From Methanobacterium_D sp040373355 (GTDB taxonomy: Archaea; Methanobacteriota; Methanobacteria; Methanobacteriales; Methanobacteriaceae): DNA of 64,000 bases. The position numbers were made by a program, and so were the translations under genes. Each line of letters opens with the position of its first letter. The first letter of the stretch is position 1. The stretch lies in NCBI RefSeq assembly GCF_047495555.1, contig NZ_CP166866.1, forward strand, positions 1,834,001 through 1,898,000, in the 5' to 3' direction. Under the pieces are notes generated by a model. That model ran no database searches. It was given only the letters and a program-made list of their open reading frames with translations, and had not been told where the DNA came from. Positions 28,502-37,534 of this stretch are shown here, piece by piece.

Positions 28502-28933
28502 TTAATACGGTCTTTCCCACGATTCTATGTCCCCTTCTACTAAACTAAAGACAGAGTTTGGATCAGGAAATTTAACTTTTTTAAGTTCTTCATATTTTTT
28601 AATATCTCTTATTTTGAGTTTTCGCTTTAAATGCTTGAATTCATATGCCATCTGACCTTCAGTTACATCTATCTGTGCTTGAGTAAACTTATTACCAAAA
28701 TTTTCCCTGTTAAAATTATAATTTCTGGCAATAGATTCATTATAAACGTTTGAAAGGTATGTATCAATAAAAATAATAGGATTCTCTTGTTTTTTAAATC
28801 TTTCAAGCTGTGGATGATTTTTATAACCTTCTCGAATACCTAATAATGCATTTCGAGCCATTATTGCTTCTCTCCAAAGACCACATAACCCCTTTACATC
28901 AAGATATTTGGGGTCTAGACTCCATAATCTCAT
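28502..28933 (-). CDS. pyrimidine dimer DNA glycosylase family protein
   Basis: A 143-aa protein matching the T4 endonuclease V-like Pyr_excise family: MRLWSLDPKYLDVKGLCGLWREAIMARN at the start, then KNHPQLERF and a helical remainder. Members excise UV pyrimidine dimers; archaeal homologues are untested, so the activity is inferred from family. GTGA lies before the ATG. Its position beside antioxidant genes fits a damage-response neighbourhood. Confidence 0.78.
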   Translation of the reverse strand: MRLWSLDPKYLDVKGLCGLWREAIMARNALLGIREGYKNHPQLERFKKQENPIIFIDTYLSNVYNESIARNYNFNRENFGNKFTQAQIDVTEGQMAYEFKHLKRKLKIRDIKKYEELKKVKFPDPNSVFSLVEGDIESWERPY

Positions 28934-29034
28934 AATTTCACATCTTAGATGAAACTTAATTTTCGATTAGGATTTGCAAAACTTCAATTATTTTTGCATA
29001 CTCGTAATCTCATAGAAAACTCTCTTATCTTGAA

Positions 29035-29220
29035 TTAATCTAAATACTTCATTCTAAATACATTAAAAGCTACAACTCCTAAAAGAATTGCCATACGTAT
29101 AGATGGATCTAAAGGAGCAAAAATTAAAAACATGAGTAATATAATTCCTATTACACTATGAATAGTTAAATTCTTCCCGTTAGTCAAGTAATCTTTTAAT
29201 CCATTGAATAAAATTTTCAT
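29035..29220 (-). CDS. small membrane protein
   Basis: A 61-aa protein with two closely spaced hydrophobic stretches (about 20-37 and 40-55) after a polar N-terminus; AAGGAA precedes the ATG. No family is recognised. It follows the uspA gene by 30 bp on the same strand and may share its mRNA. Confidence 0.6.
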   Translation of the reverse strand: MKILFNGLKDYLTNGKNLTIHSVIGIILLMFLIFAPLDPSIRMAILLGVVAFNVFRMKYLD

Positions 29221-29250
29221 AAAGACAATTCCTTTCTAATAACAGTAAAT

Positions 29251-29646
29251 TTACTTAACAAGGAGAACTGGAGGTTTCACATTCTTTAGTATGTTTTCAG
29301 CAACACTGCCAAGCAATAGTTTTTCTAATCTCTTTTTACCGTGAGTTCCTATCACAACAAGGTCAGGTTCCATCCTTCGAGTAATTATTAGTAAATCCTT
29401 GGCAGGATTTCCAACCACTAATATTTCATCGACGATTACTCCTTCCTTCTTTGCCTTAGAACTAAGATTATTTAAAGTACTTCGCCCTTCCTCTTCAAGA
29501 ACCTCATAGGGATAAATTAGCTTATCATCAATTACATAGACTCCAATTATTTTAGCATCATATTTAGATGCAATGGATATTGCAACATCTTCAGCTCTTT
29601 GAGCAAATTCAGAGCCTTCAGTTGGAACCAGTATTGTTTTAAACAT
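29251..29646 (-). CDS. universal stress protein, UspA family
   Basis: A 131-aa single-domain Usp: ILVPTEGSEFAQRAEDVAISIA at the start, VVGNPAKDLL, and the ATP-binding signature VIGTHGKKRLEKLLLGSVAENILK near the end. This is the nucleotide-binding (UspFG/MJ0577-like) type. AGGAAGTG precedes the ATG. It is presumably stress-related, but the actual function is unknown. Confidence 0.9.
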   Translation of the reverse strand: MFKTILVPTEGSEFAQRAEDVAISIASKYDAKIIGVYVIDDKLIYPYEVLEEEGRSTLNNLSSKAKKEGVIVDEILVVGNPAKDLLIITRRMEPDLVVIGTHGKKRLEKLLLGSVAENILKNVKPPVLLVK

Positions 29647-29703
29647 TTATTCACTTCCTATTAAAAATTAATTAACAATGTGTAAATTAAACATTGATCA
29701 GAT

Positions 29704-30255
29704 TTATTCTACTTTTTTAAGATGATCTCCAACTACAAAATTGACTCCGCCTAAATGAAGAACTGGTTTTACCTTTTCAACATCTAAAAGACCATCTTTA
29801 AGTATGTTTTCCTGAATTTCAACATGCAGGCATTCTCCAATAATTATGTCATGATCTCCTGCACTTTTAATCCAGTGTACTTTACATTCTATAGTTGCTA
29901 TACATTCAGCAATTTTTGGTGGAGATACTTTTTTAGAAGAAATTTGAGTTAGTCCTGCCTTTTCAATTTCGTTTATGTCTGAAGGGAATGTTTCTCCAGT
30001 TATCCACATTTCCTTCAAAATATCCTCATTAGGGATATTAATAACAAATTCAGCAGTTTCTTCTATATTTTCATATGTATGATGAGTTTTAACTGATGCA
30101 AATGCTATTAAAGGAGGATCCATTGAAACAGGCATAGTAAATGAAAAAGGAGCAGCATTAACATCTCCATTATTATTTACAGTTGTTACAATTACTGTTG
30201 GGCGTGGAGCCAGTATTCTATACGCATTATTTTTATCAATTTCTTCAAAAATCAT
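29704..30255 (-). CDS. flavin reductase / flavoredoxin family protein
   Basis: A 183-aa FMN-binding split-barrel protein: RPTVIVTTVNNNGDVNAAPFSFTMPVSMDPPLIAF is the flavin-binding signature, followed by KTHHTYENIEETAEFVIN and EHLHV-like IIGECLHVEI. Homologues in methanogens and sulfate reducers are flavoredoxins or NAD(P)H:flavin reductases that feed electrons to other flavoproteins. It lies between uspA and atwA on the same strand. Confidence 0.85.
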   Translation of the reverse strand: MIFEEIDKNNAYRILAPRPTVIVTTVNNNGDVNAAPFSFTMPVSMDPPLIAFASVKTHHTYENIEETAEFVINIPNEDILKEMWITGETFPSDINEIEKAGLTQISSKKVSPPKIAECIATIECKVHWIKSAGDHDIIIGECLHVEIQENILKDGLLDVEKVKPVLHLGGVNFVVGDHLKKVE

Positions 30256-30305
30256 TTATAATACAACCTTATTAACTTTTTATATATTTTTATGATTAAA
30301 AGAAT

Positions 30306-32012
30306 TTAATTATTTTGATTTAAATATCCTGCTTTACATTCTTCCAAAAATTTAGCAGTGACTTTTTTAGGATCACCATCTTCTATAAGTTTTCCATCAT
30401 CTATCATCAAAACTCTAGTAGTTACTTCTTCTACAAAGCCCATATGATGGCTTACCATTAAAATTGTAGTATTAAATTCCTTATTAATACGTTTCAGTGA
30501 ATTTGAAACAACTCTTAAAGTTATAGGATCAAGATCACCAAATGGTTCGTCAAGTATCAGTATTTCAGGATTAGATGTTAGAACAAGAGCAAGCGTCGCT
30601 CTAACTTTTTGTCCACCAGACAATTCATAAGATTTACGATCTAAAATTTCAATGGGTAAATCAAGAGCTTTAAATATGGGTTCAGCATATTTTTTAACTT
30701 CACTATCTGGGAATCTAGGAAACAACATTTCAAGAATGCTTGAAGAAAGTCCTATTTTTTCTAGTTGTGACTTAGCTTCATTTTCTGGTAAATCAGTGAG
30801 TTGATAAAGGATATCAAGTACTTGATCACTTATTCCAATTTCTTCAGCTTTCTTACGTGCATTTGCAAGTACATTTTCATTTTTAACTCCTAAACGTGCT
30901 GCAAGTTGATCTTTTACAGTTGCATGATGAGTTAGGGAAAATTCCTGATGCATAAATCCTATTTTACGCCTTATGCCCATTCTTCTAAGTCCCGGATCTT
31001 GCATATTAACCCATTCGCCATTAAATTTAAAAATAACATCTCCAGAGTCAGGATAATCAAAACCTGCGATCATACGAAGTAAAACAGTTTTACCTGAGCC
31101 ACTTGGACCAATTAGAGATATTATTTCACCTTTTTTAATATCAAAATTCATATCTTTAATTTTGAGTGTACTTCCTGCATTTAGTAAATAAAATTCTCTA
31201 TTTAAATTTTCAACCTTAATTATAGAATCTCCTATATTTTCCGAGATTTCTAAAGATTCAAAAGGTTCCATTTCTTGAATAAACTCAAAAATTATCTTTT
31301 CTGGAGTTCCTTCATCTACTATTTCACCTTCTTTCATCAAAATTAATCTATCAGCTAAGTATTGATGAACTTCAGGCAGGTGAGATACTAAAACTACTGT
31401 AATTCCAAGTTCCTTGTTAATATCTTTAATTGCATCTAAAACATCCTGTCTGGTTTTTGGACAGGACATTGTGGCAGGTTCATCAAGTAGGAGAACTTTA
31501 GGCTTCTTTGCAAGTTGTCTTGCCATTATAAGTCTCTGTTTTTCTCCACCACTCAGTACTGGAGCATAATGTTCGGCTTTATGACCAAGTCTTACAATTT
31601 TTAGTAATTCCAATGCTTCTTCCCCAAATTCTTCCCTAGCTTCATCAGTATGTTGAAGTGATTCATCCCCATATTTAACCCCTGATAATTTTCTTATTAC
31701 ATTCTGGAGACTTGTTTCTCCCCACAAACCAAATGATCTTTGAAGATGAATTGCTGTTGCTTTTTTAAGTTTAGTAAAATAGTAAGGAGTTGAGTCAAAA
31801 TTTACCTTGATATTATCAAGTATTATTTCTCCTTCATCAAATGATTCAACACCTCTGAGGATCCTTAAAAGTGTACTTTTTCCAGATCCACTCATTCCTA
31901 TTATTCCAAGAATTTCCCCTTCATTAACTTTAAGATTAATATCTTTCAGAGCTTTTATTTCTTCTCCGTTTGCTATTTGGAAATTTTTTGACAAGTTCTT
32001 AACTTCTATCAT
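30306..32012 (-). CDS. atwA: methyl-coenzyme M reductase system component A2 (AtwA)
   Basis: ATP-binding component required for reductive activation of methyl-coenzyme M reductase. The 568-aa protein holds two ABC ATPase domains: first Walker A GMSGSGKST (about 39-47) and signature LSGGEKQRL; second Walker A GPSGSGKTV (about 300-308) and signature LSGGQKVRA. Both have intact Walker B (LLLDEPAT, LILDEPFG). Between Walker A and signature of the second domain is the inserted helical section seen in this family. AAGGTG precedes the ATG. No membrane subunit is nearby, as expected. Confidence 0.93.
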   Translation of the reverse strand: MIEVKNLSKNFQIANGEEIKALKDINLKVNEGEILGIIGMSGSGKSTLLRILRGVESFDEGEIILDNIKVNFDSTPYYFTKLKKATAIHLQRSFGLWGETSLQNVIRKLSGVKYGDESLQHTDEAREEFGEEALELLKIVRLGHKAEHYAPVLSGGEKQRLIMARQLAKKPKVLLLDEPATMSCPKTRQDVLDAIKDINKELGITVVLVSHLPEVHQYLADRLILMKEGEIVDEGTPEKIIFEFIQEMEPFESLEISENIGDSIIKVENLNREFYLLNAGSTLKIKDMNFDIKKGEIISLIGPSGSGKTVLLRMIAGFDYPDSGDVIFKFNGEWVNMQDPGLRRMGIRRKIGFMHQEFSLTHHATVKDQLAARLGVKNENVLANARKKAEEIGISDQVLDILYQLTDLPENEAKSQLEKIGLSSSILEMLFPRFPDSEVKKYAEPIFKALDLPIEILDRKSYELSGGQKVRATLALVLTSNPEILILDEPFGDLDPITLRVVSNSLKRINKEFNTTILMVSHHMGFVEEVTTRVLMIDDGKLIEDGDPKKVTAKFLEECKAGYLNQNN

Positions 32013-32432
32013 GATAACACCTTATTAAAAATGAAATACTGAACTTTAATCCATCTAAATAATACAATTAAATACTTATGTTAATTAATTATTATTTTAA
32101 TTGTTTAATAAGCTCTAAGGTCTTTATTTTTAAATTTCTTAAAATATGAGCTTAAATGAATGTAATTATAATAGGCTATTGTATTATAATAGCTTTACTA
32201 TCTTAATTTTTATCTCATAGTGAACTAAATTAAATTGAATATTGTAATACATTTTTTTAATTTCATAGTAATTTACTTAAATTTTAATATTCAAAAATGA
32301 AAACATCAAGTTTTAAATTTAAAGTTATGAAAAGAGAATTTTGAGATATTTTATAGCTTATTTTAATTATTTAAAACTTGTTTATTACTAAGAGTTATCT
32401 CCTTAGGAGATAGCAAAAATGGAGGTAATAGA
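32013..32432. other. AT-rich region between divergent atwA and the DUF2795 gene
   Basis: About 420 bp holding both promoters. It contains an inverted repeat GCTATT-N7-AATAGC at 32175-32193 and, near the DUF2795 gene, a TATA-like box and palindrome. No gene is recognised. Confidence 0.5.
32396..32412. promoter_or_regulatory. perfect palindrome in the leader of the DUF2795 gene
   Basis: TATCTCC-TTA-GGAGATA, a perfect 7-bp inverted repeat with a 3-nt centre, 8 bp before the GGAGGT ribosome site. A TATA-like ATTTAAAA lies at about 32369-32376, so the expected start site falls at the palindrome: it may be an operator, or an RNA hairpin in the leader. Confidence 0.5.
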
Positions 32433-32627
32433 ATGGTTAGAGTAAGTCCTGCACAGGTAGAAAAATGTATTAAGGGAATTAAATTTCCAGCAAGCAAACA
32501 AGAGTTAATTCAACAAGCAGAAGGTAATAATGCTAATGAAGATGTTTTAAATATACTCGAAAGTGTACCAGATAAACAATTTAACTCTCCAGTTGATATT
32601 ACCAAGGCTATAGGTAAAATGAAATAA
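32433..32627 (+). CDS. DUF2795 family small protein
   Basis: A 64-aa protein of the DUF2795 type: VSPAQVEKCIKGIKFPASKQELIQQAEGN then LNILESVPDKQFNSPVDITKAI. In this family a small helical domain of unknown function is found in bacteria and archaea. GGAGGT precedes the ATG. It stands alone with a palindrome in its leader and a strong hairpin behind it, so it is a self-contained transcription unit that is probably regulated. Confidence 0.8.
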   Translation: MVRVSPAQVEKCIKGIKFPASKQELIQQAEGNNANEDVLNILESVPDKQFNSPVDITKAIGKMK

Positions 32628-32641
32628 TTTATTCTAGCCAT

Positions 32642-32668
32642 AGGTAGGCATCCATAGGATGTCTATCT
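32642..32668 (+). terminator. hairpin terminator after the DUF2795 gene
   Basis: Stem AGGTAGGCATCC / GGATGTCTATCT with a 3-nt ATA loop: 12 pairs including two G-U pairs in RNA, 15 bp after the stop codon. Confidence 0.6.
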
Positions 32669-32875
32669 TAAAATCATAATTTTATAAACTAATGCAAGTT
32701 AATTCTATCAATAATTGAAATATAATTTTAATTTTGAGTCCATACAATCCTATTTTATAATTTAGTAAAATACTTCATTAGCTGTTTTAAAAAAGCAAAA
32801 TTAATGAATTTATTAAATTAGTTTTATACTAACTATTAAAGCATATGGATACAAATAAATTAACAGGTGATTTAT

Positions 32876-33400
32876 TTGAGAGGACTGCTTGTAGGGAGAA
32901 TGCAGCCTGTCCATGAAGGCCATCTCCAGGTAATTAAAAGTATTCTAGAAGAAACTGATGAAGTTATAATCGGTGTTGGAAGTGCTCAGTTAAGCCATAC
33001 TCTAAAAGACCCATTCACTGCTGGTGAAAGAGTTATGATGCTTACAAAAGCCTTAAGTGAAAACAATATAGATGCATCTAAATATTATATAATACCTATT
33101 CAAGATGTTGCATGTAATTCTATATGGGTAGCACATATTAAAATGTTAACACCTCCTTTTGAATGCATTTATTCAGGTAATCCTCTTGTTCAACGTCTTT
33201 TTGTTGAGGAAGGTAATAATGTTACCCAACCACCATTATTTAACCGAGAAATTTATTCTGGTACTGAAGTTAGAAGAAGGATGCTTCTTGACGAAGATTG
33301 GGAATCTCTTGTTCCCCCATCTGTTGTAAATGTAATTAAAGAAATTGATGGAATTTCAAGGATTAAACATCTCTCTCGTAAAGAAGATCCTGCAATTTAA
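32876..33400 (+). CDS. nadM: nicotinamide-nucleotide adenylyltransferase
   Basis: Joins NMN and ATP to NAD. The archaeal-type protein has the nucleotidyltransferase motif GRMQPVHEGHL with HxGH, then GVGSAQLSHTLKDPFTAGER and the C-terminal YSGTEVRRRML (the ISSTEIR-like motif). I use the TTG at 32876 (MRGLLVGRMQ, 174 aa), because AGGTGA sits 5 nt upstream and the family starts there; the frame can also open at the GTG at 32867. Confidence 0.92.
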   Translation: MRGLLVGRMQPVHEGHLQVIKSILEETDEVIIGVGSAQLSHTLKDPFTAGERVMMLTKALSENNIDASKYYIIPIQDVACNSIWVAHIKMLTPPFECIYSGNPLVQRLFVEEGNNVTQPPLFNREIYSGTEVRRRMLLDEDWESLVPPSVVNVIKEIDGISRIKHLSRKEDPAI

Positions 33401-33414
33401 GAACTGGTGATAAA

Positions 33415-33855
33415 ATGCAAAATGTAATGATAATCAAAAAAGATGAAGACAAAATAACAATTCCTGATCTTATTAAAAGAGTTAAAAAAAATAAAAAAAT
33501 TGACCACAGTGGAGCAATATTCACCTTTGAAGGTATCGTAAGGGGTGAAGAAGATAAGGTTAAGGTCAAAAAGTTAAGTTTGAGCACTCCAGATATTGAA
33601 AAGACAGAAAAAGAGCTTAAAGAGATAATAAGCGAGATTACTGAGAGGTTTGGAGTTATTGAAATTGCTGCAGTGCATTATGTAGGTGAATTTTACACTG
33701 GTGATTCTCTTCTGCTTGTTGTTGTTGCCGGTGCACATAGAGGGGAAACTCTAGACGCCCTAAAAGAAACAATTGAACGCATCAAGTTTGATCTTGACTT
33801 TAAAAAAGAAGAGCTTACTGAAAAAGGCACAAATATTATAATGTCCGGCGGATAA
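33415..33855 (+). CDS. moaE: molybdopterin synthase catalytic subunit (MoaE)
   Basis: Inserts sulfur into precursor Z to make molybdopterin, needed for formylmethanofuran dehydrogenase and formate dehydrogenase. The 146-aa protein has GAIFTFEGIVRG, a conserved IAAVHYVGEFYTGDSLLLVVVAGAHR block and the basic active-site stretch FDLDFKKEELTEKG. It ends in SGG. The small subunit MoaD is not next to it. GGTGATAAA precedes the ATG; 14 bp separate it from nadM. Confidence 0.87.
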   Translation: MQNVMIIKKDEDKITIPDLIKRVKKNKKIDHSGAIFTFEGIVRGEEDKVKVKKLSLSTPDIEKTEKELKEIISEITERFGVIEIAAVHYVGEFYTGDSLLLVVVAGAHRGETLDALKETIERIKFDLDFKKEELTEKGTNIIMSGG

Positions 33856-33899
33856 ATTAATAATTAAGAAATTAAGGAATTTTTATCTGGAGGCCAATT

Positions 33900-35083
33900 T
33901 TGAAACTTATAAGGGATAGTGTCCATGGAAATCTGTATCTTAATGACTTTGAGATAAAACTTGTAGATACACCCCAAATGCAGCGTTTAAGGAGAATAAA
34001 ACAGCTCGGATTTACATATCTTGTCTATCCTGGAGCAAATCATTCTCGCTTTGAGCATTCAATAGGAACACTGCATATTGCATCCCAGATAGCAGATAAT
34101 ATAGGCCTTGATGACCATGAAAAACAGCTGGTTCGCTCAGCTGCTTTACTGCACGATGTGGGCCATGGACCATTTTCACATGTTTCAGAGAGAGTTCTTG
34201 ACTCTCCACATGAATATTTGACATCTAGAGTAATTAGAGAAAGTAGTTTATTTGATATTTTATCAGAAAACTCTGATCCTGATGAAGTTATTGATCTGAT
34301 TAATGGAAATGGACTTTTAGGCCAGATAATTAGTGGAGAACTCGATGCAGATAGAATGGACTATCTAATAAGAGATTCTCACTATACCGGAGTAGCTTAT
34401 GGAATGATTGATACTGGAAGACTTATCCATTCAATAAGACTTGAAAATAACCTTATAGTTGAGTCTAAAGGCATTCAAGCTGCTGAATCAGCACTTATTG
34501 CTAGATATTTAATGTATCCAAGTGTTTATCAACATCATACAACCAGAATAATTAATTCAATGTTTAGAAGATGCATGAAATGGTTATTTGAGGCAGAAAT
34601 TGTTGATCCTAAAACAATTTACGAATATGACGATTCAGATATTGTTTCAATGGCAAGGTCTCAAGAAGTAAGATAAGAGATGTTATTAACCGTCTTGATA
34701 ACAGAGATTTATTTAAAAGAGTTTTTTCACTTAAACTAAGTGATCTTGAAGAACCTAAGGATGTATTTAGACTAAAAGAAAGTAAAATACGCAAAATTGA
34801 ACTTGAAATAGCTGAAGATCTTGGATCTCCTTCAGATTATACCATAATTGATATTCCAGAATATCCCTTCTTTAACGAAATGCGGACCCTTGTATCAGTA
34901 GGTAGCGAATGTGTGAAATTAAATGAAATTTCAAGCCTTGTAAGTGCACTTAAAAACGTTAGGTTTAATTATGCAGATATATGTGTTTATGTTCCAGAAG
35001 ATTTCGCAGCTAAAGCTACTAAATTCCCATTTGAAAATTATTTAGAGCTTACAATGCAAAAAAATATTAAAGAATGGTTTTAA
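33900..35083 (+). pseudogene. HD-domain phosphohydrolase split by a single-base frameshift
   Basis: The first part (33900-34676, TTG start with GGAGG) encodes an HD-superfamily dNTPase-like protein: FEHSIGTLHIA, LLHDVGHGPFSH (HD pair) and GELDADRMDYLIRDSHYTG. It ends prematurely after ARSQEVR. From 34673 a different frame reads IRDVINRLDNRDLFKRVFSL and continues to a stop at 35083 with AAKATKFPFENYLE. Adding one G near 34667 would give SQEGKIRDVI and a normal 394-aa protein. So one base is missing here, by mutation or sequencing error; the rest looks under normal constraint. Confidence 0.85.
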
Positions 35084-35195
35084 ATTACTAAAAATTCATT
35101 ACATACTTTTAAGACCTTTATAAATTCTAAAAATTGGAATTGGTTAAACAATTAAAAGAATGTTCTAAGATTAATTATATGAAATGTGTGATAAG

Positions 35196-35756
35196 ATGAT
35201 AGTTGTTGGAATTACCGGTGCAACAGGAGTTATATATGCAGTAAGACTCCTTGAAGAATTAAAAAAGTTAAATGAAGAAACTGCACTTTTAATAACTGAT
35301 CCTGCTAAAATAATTCTTAAATATGAATTAAATATGGATGAAAAAGAAATAGAAAAATTAGCTACTGTTATTTATGATTCAAAAGATCTAACAGCTTCAA
35401 TTAACAGCGGATCATTTGGATTTAAGTCCATGGTAATAGTACCGTGCACTATGAAAACCCTTTCTGCAATAGCTACCGGATATGCAAGTAATGCAATTAC
35501 AAGAGCCTCTGATGTAGTTTTAAAGGAAAGAAGAAAACTTGTACTTGTTCCTCGCGAAACCCCTCTTAGATCCATTCATCTTGAAAACATGCTTAAAATA
35601 AGCAGAGAAGGAGGAATAATTCTTCCAGCAATGCCTGGATTCTACCATAATCCTCAAAACATAGATGATATGGTAAATTTTGTTGTAGGTAAAATTTTAG
35701 ACGTTTTAGAAATTGAAAATAACCTCTTTAAACGATGGGATGATAATAAAATTTAA
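35196..35756 (+). CDS. ubiX: UbiX-family flavin prenyltransferase
   Basis: Prenylates FMN to the cofactor of UbiD-type decarboxylases. The 186-aa protein starts IVVGITGATGVIYAVRLLEEL, has MVIVPCTMKTLSAIATGYASNAITRASDV (FMN and prenyl site) and LVLVPRETPLRSIHLENML. GTGAT lies before the ATG at 35196; the longer start at 35184 is possible. The UbiD partner is not in the window. Confidence 0.9.
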   Translation: MIVVGITGATGVIYAVRLLEELKKLNEETALLITDPAKIILKYELNMDEKEIEKLATVIYDSKDLTASINSGSFGFKSMVIVPCTMKTLSAIATGYASNAITRASDVVLKERRKLVLVPRETPLRSIHLENMLKISREGGIILPAMPGFYHNPQNIDDMVNFVVGKILDVLEIENNLFKRWDDNKI

Positions 35757-35768
35757 TTAAATAATCTA

Positions 35769-36338
35769 ATGATTCATATGATTCCAGATAAAGAATTTAT
35801 AACACTTAAAGGTGTCCCAGGCCCTACAAAGGAAGAAATAAGGTGCCTAATAATGTGTAAATCCCAAGTTTCTCCTGAAGATGTTGTAGCTGATATTGGG
35901 TGCGGAACTGGTGGATTAACTTTAGAATTTGCAAAAAGAGCTAAAAAAGTTTATGCAGTTGATGTAAATAAAATGGCATTAACATTGACACTAAAAAATC
36001 TTGAAAAGCAAAAATTAGAGCATAAAGTAGAACTCATTAATGAAAATGGTCTGGAAGCTCTTAAAAATATCGAAAATATTGATATTTTAATGATTGGAGG
36101 AAGTGGAGGGGATCTTCCCATAATAATTGAAGAAGGATTTAAAAAACTTAATGACAGAGGTAGAATTTTAGTAACCTCAATATTACTTGAAACTCCAGTT
36201 GAGGCCATTAAAACACTGCTTGAACTTAAAATGATTCCTGATGTAGTGAGTATTTCAGTTTCTAAGGGTGAAATGCTTGATAGAGGAACTATGATGCTTG
36301 CGAATAACCCAATAACAATAATTAAAGCTCAAAAATAG
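35769..36338 (+). CDS. cbiT: cobalt-precorrin-6B/7 C15-methyltransferase (decarboxylating)
   Basis: SAM-dependent C15 methylation and decarboxylation in anaerobic cobamide synthesis; cobamides are needed for methyl transfer in methanogenesis. The 189-aa Rossmann protein has PGPTKEEIRCLIMCK before the SAM motif VVADIGCGTGGLTLEFA, AVDVNKMAL, MIGGSGGDLP and a final ANNPITII. The start could be 35769 or the next ATG at 35778; neither has a clear ribosome site. It is 12 bp after ubiX. Confidence 0.9.
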   Translation: MIHMIPDKEFITLKGVPGPTKEEIRCLIMCKSQVSPEDVVADIGCGTGGLTLEFAKRAKKVYAVDVNKMALTLTLKNLEKQKLEHKVELINENGLEALKNIENIDILMIGGSGGDLPIIIEEGFKKLNDRGRILVTSILLETPVEAIKTLLELKMIPDVVSISVSKGEMLDRGTMMLANNPITIIKAQK

Positions 36339-36346
36339 TGATAAAG

Positions 36347-37129
36347 ATGAATTTTATAAAAGATGGTATTAGCTGGCGTGTCAAATTAGGTATGATATTA
36401 ATTTTATTATCTGCACTAATTTATGTTTCCAATTACTTTATTTTCCATGATCTGCATGAACTTGGATTTCTATTCTTTATAGATTTGGCCTATATTCCAT
36501 TAGAAGTCCTTTTTGTTATACTAATTGTAGAATGGACTATAAGTCAAAGAGAAAAACAAAACTTACTCCAAAAACTTAATATGGTTATTGGATCATTTTT
36601 CAGCGAAGTAGGGACAGATTTACTGAGAGGGATTTCTGATTTTGACCCAGATACAGAAAGAATTAGAGAAAAACTTATAATTACTAATGACTGGAAAGAT
36701 GAGGATTTTTCAAATGCTATTAAAATAATTAAAGAATTCAATTATTCTCTGGAAATTAGAAAAGACAATCCTGATTCACTAGTTTATCTCGAAGAACTTA
36801 AAGCATTCCTAATTAGTAAAAGAGAGTTTATGTTGCGTTTGCTTGCTAATCCAAACTTGTTGGAGCATGATACATTTACAGATCTTCTATGGGCTGTTTT
36901 TCATATAACTGAAGAACTTGAAAATAGAAACAATTTGAGGAAACTTCCTGAAGTGGATTATGAACATCTTGCAGGAGATGTAGAACGAGCATATAGCTTA
37001 ATTATTAATGAATGGTTACAATACATGGAACATTTAAAAGAAAATTATCCATATCTCTTCTCACTTGCAATAAGAACAAACCCATTTGATCCAGATGTAG
37101 AAGTCGAATTTCAAGATATTTATTCATAA
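36347..37129 (+). CDS. membrane-anchored helical protein of unknown function
   Basis: A 260-aa protein with two transmembrane helices near the N-terminus (about 15-35 and 40-60), then about 195 residues of charged, mainly helical cytoplasmic domain (WTISQREKQNLLQKLNMVIGSFFSEVG...). It ends NPFDPDVEVEFQDIYS. No family is recognised, though similar proteins occur in Methanobacterium. GTGATAAAG lies before the ATG at 36347, overlapping the cbiT stop, so I prefer that start to the GTG at 36338. Confidence 0.6.
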   Translation: MNFIKDGISWRVKLGMILILLSALIYVSNYFIFHDLHELGFLFFIDLAYIPLEVLFVILIVEWTISQREKQNLLQKLNMVIGSFFSEVGTDLLRGISDFDPDTERIREKLIITNDWKDEDFSNAIKIIKEFNYSLEIRKDNPDSLVYLEELKAFLISKREFMLRLLANPNLLEHDTFTDLLWAVFHITEELENRNNLRKLPEVDYEHLAGDVERAYSLIINEWLQYMEHLKENYPYLFSLAIRTNPFDPDVEVEFQDIYS

Positions 37130-37162
37130 AAAAGAGAGATATATAATTAACAGGGAAATATC

Positions 37163-37393
37163 ATGGAAAGGTTAAATCTTAAACAGTATAGACTCATGGT
37201 TGAGGAAATATTAAAATATAAAAAGCAAAATGGAAAAATGCCACCATATATAATGGTTGAAGGGTTTAAAATATCTAAAAAAGATTATGTAGATATGATG
37301 GAGAGAGTAAATAAATTTATTCTTGAAATGGGACGAAATCCAAGGACAGTTGATATTCAATCTTCAATAAATGAGTTAGATATAGAATATTAA
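37163..37393 (+). CDS. small protein with pseudomurein-binding-repeat-like motifs
   Basis: A 76-aa protein without signal peptide. It contains LMVEEILKYKKQNGKMPPYIMVEG (11-34) and ISKKDYVDMMERVNKFILEMGRNPRTVDI (37-65), which follow the pattern of pseudomurein-binding repeats (RV-xFI-xxxGR-P-xVTV). Those are usually in exported, wall-bound proteins, so an intracellular copy is odd. AGGGAA precedes the ATG. Function unknown; it may be a relic or a cytoplasmic adaptation. Confidence 0.6.
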   Translation: MERLNLKQYRLMVEEILKYKKQNGKMPPYIMVEGFKISKKDYVDMMERVNKFILEMGRNPRTVDIQSSINELDIEY

Positions 37394-37534
37394 ATACATT
37401 TTAATTTTATAATAAAAAGAAAAAGAATTTTGGTTATTTTAACCTTAGAAATAGATTAATCCATTATATAAATGAAGAATACGTCCGATTTATTTAAAAA
37501 AGTTAATAAAAAGAAACATTATTAATTCAAAGAA

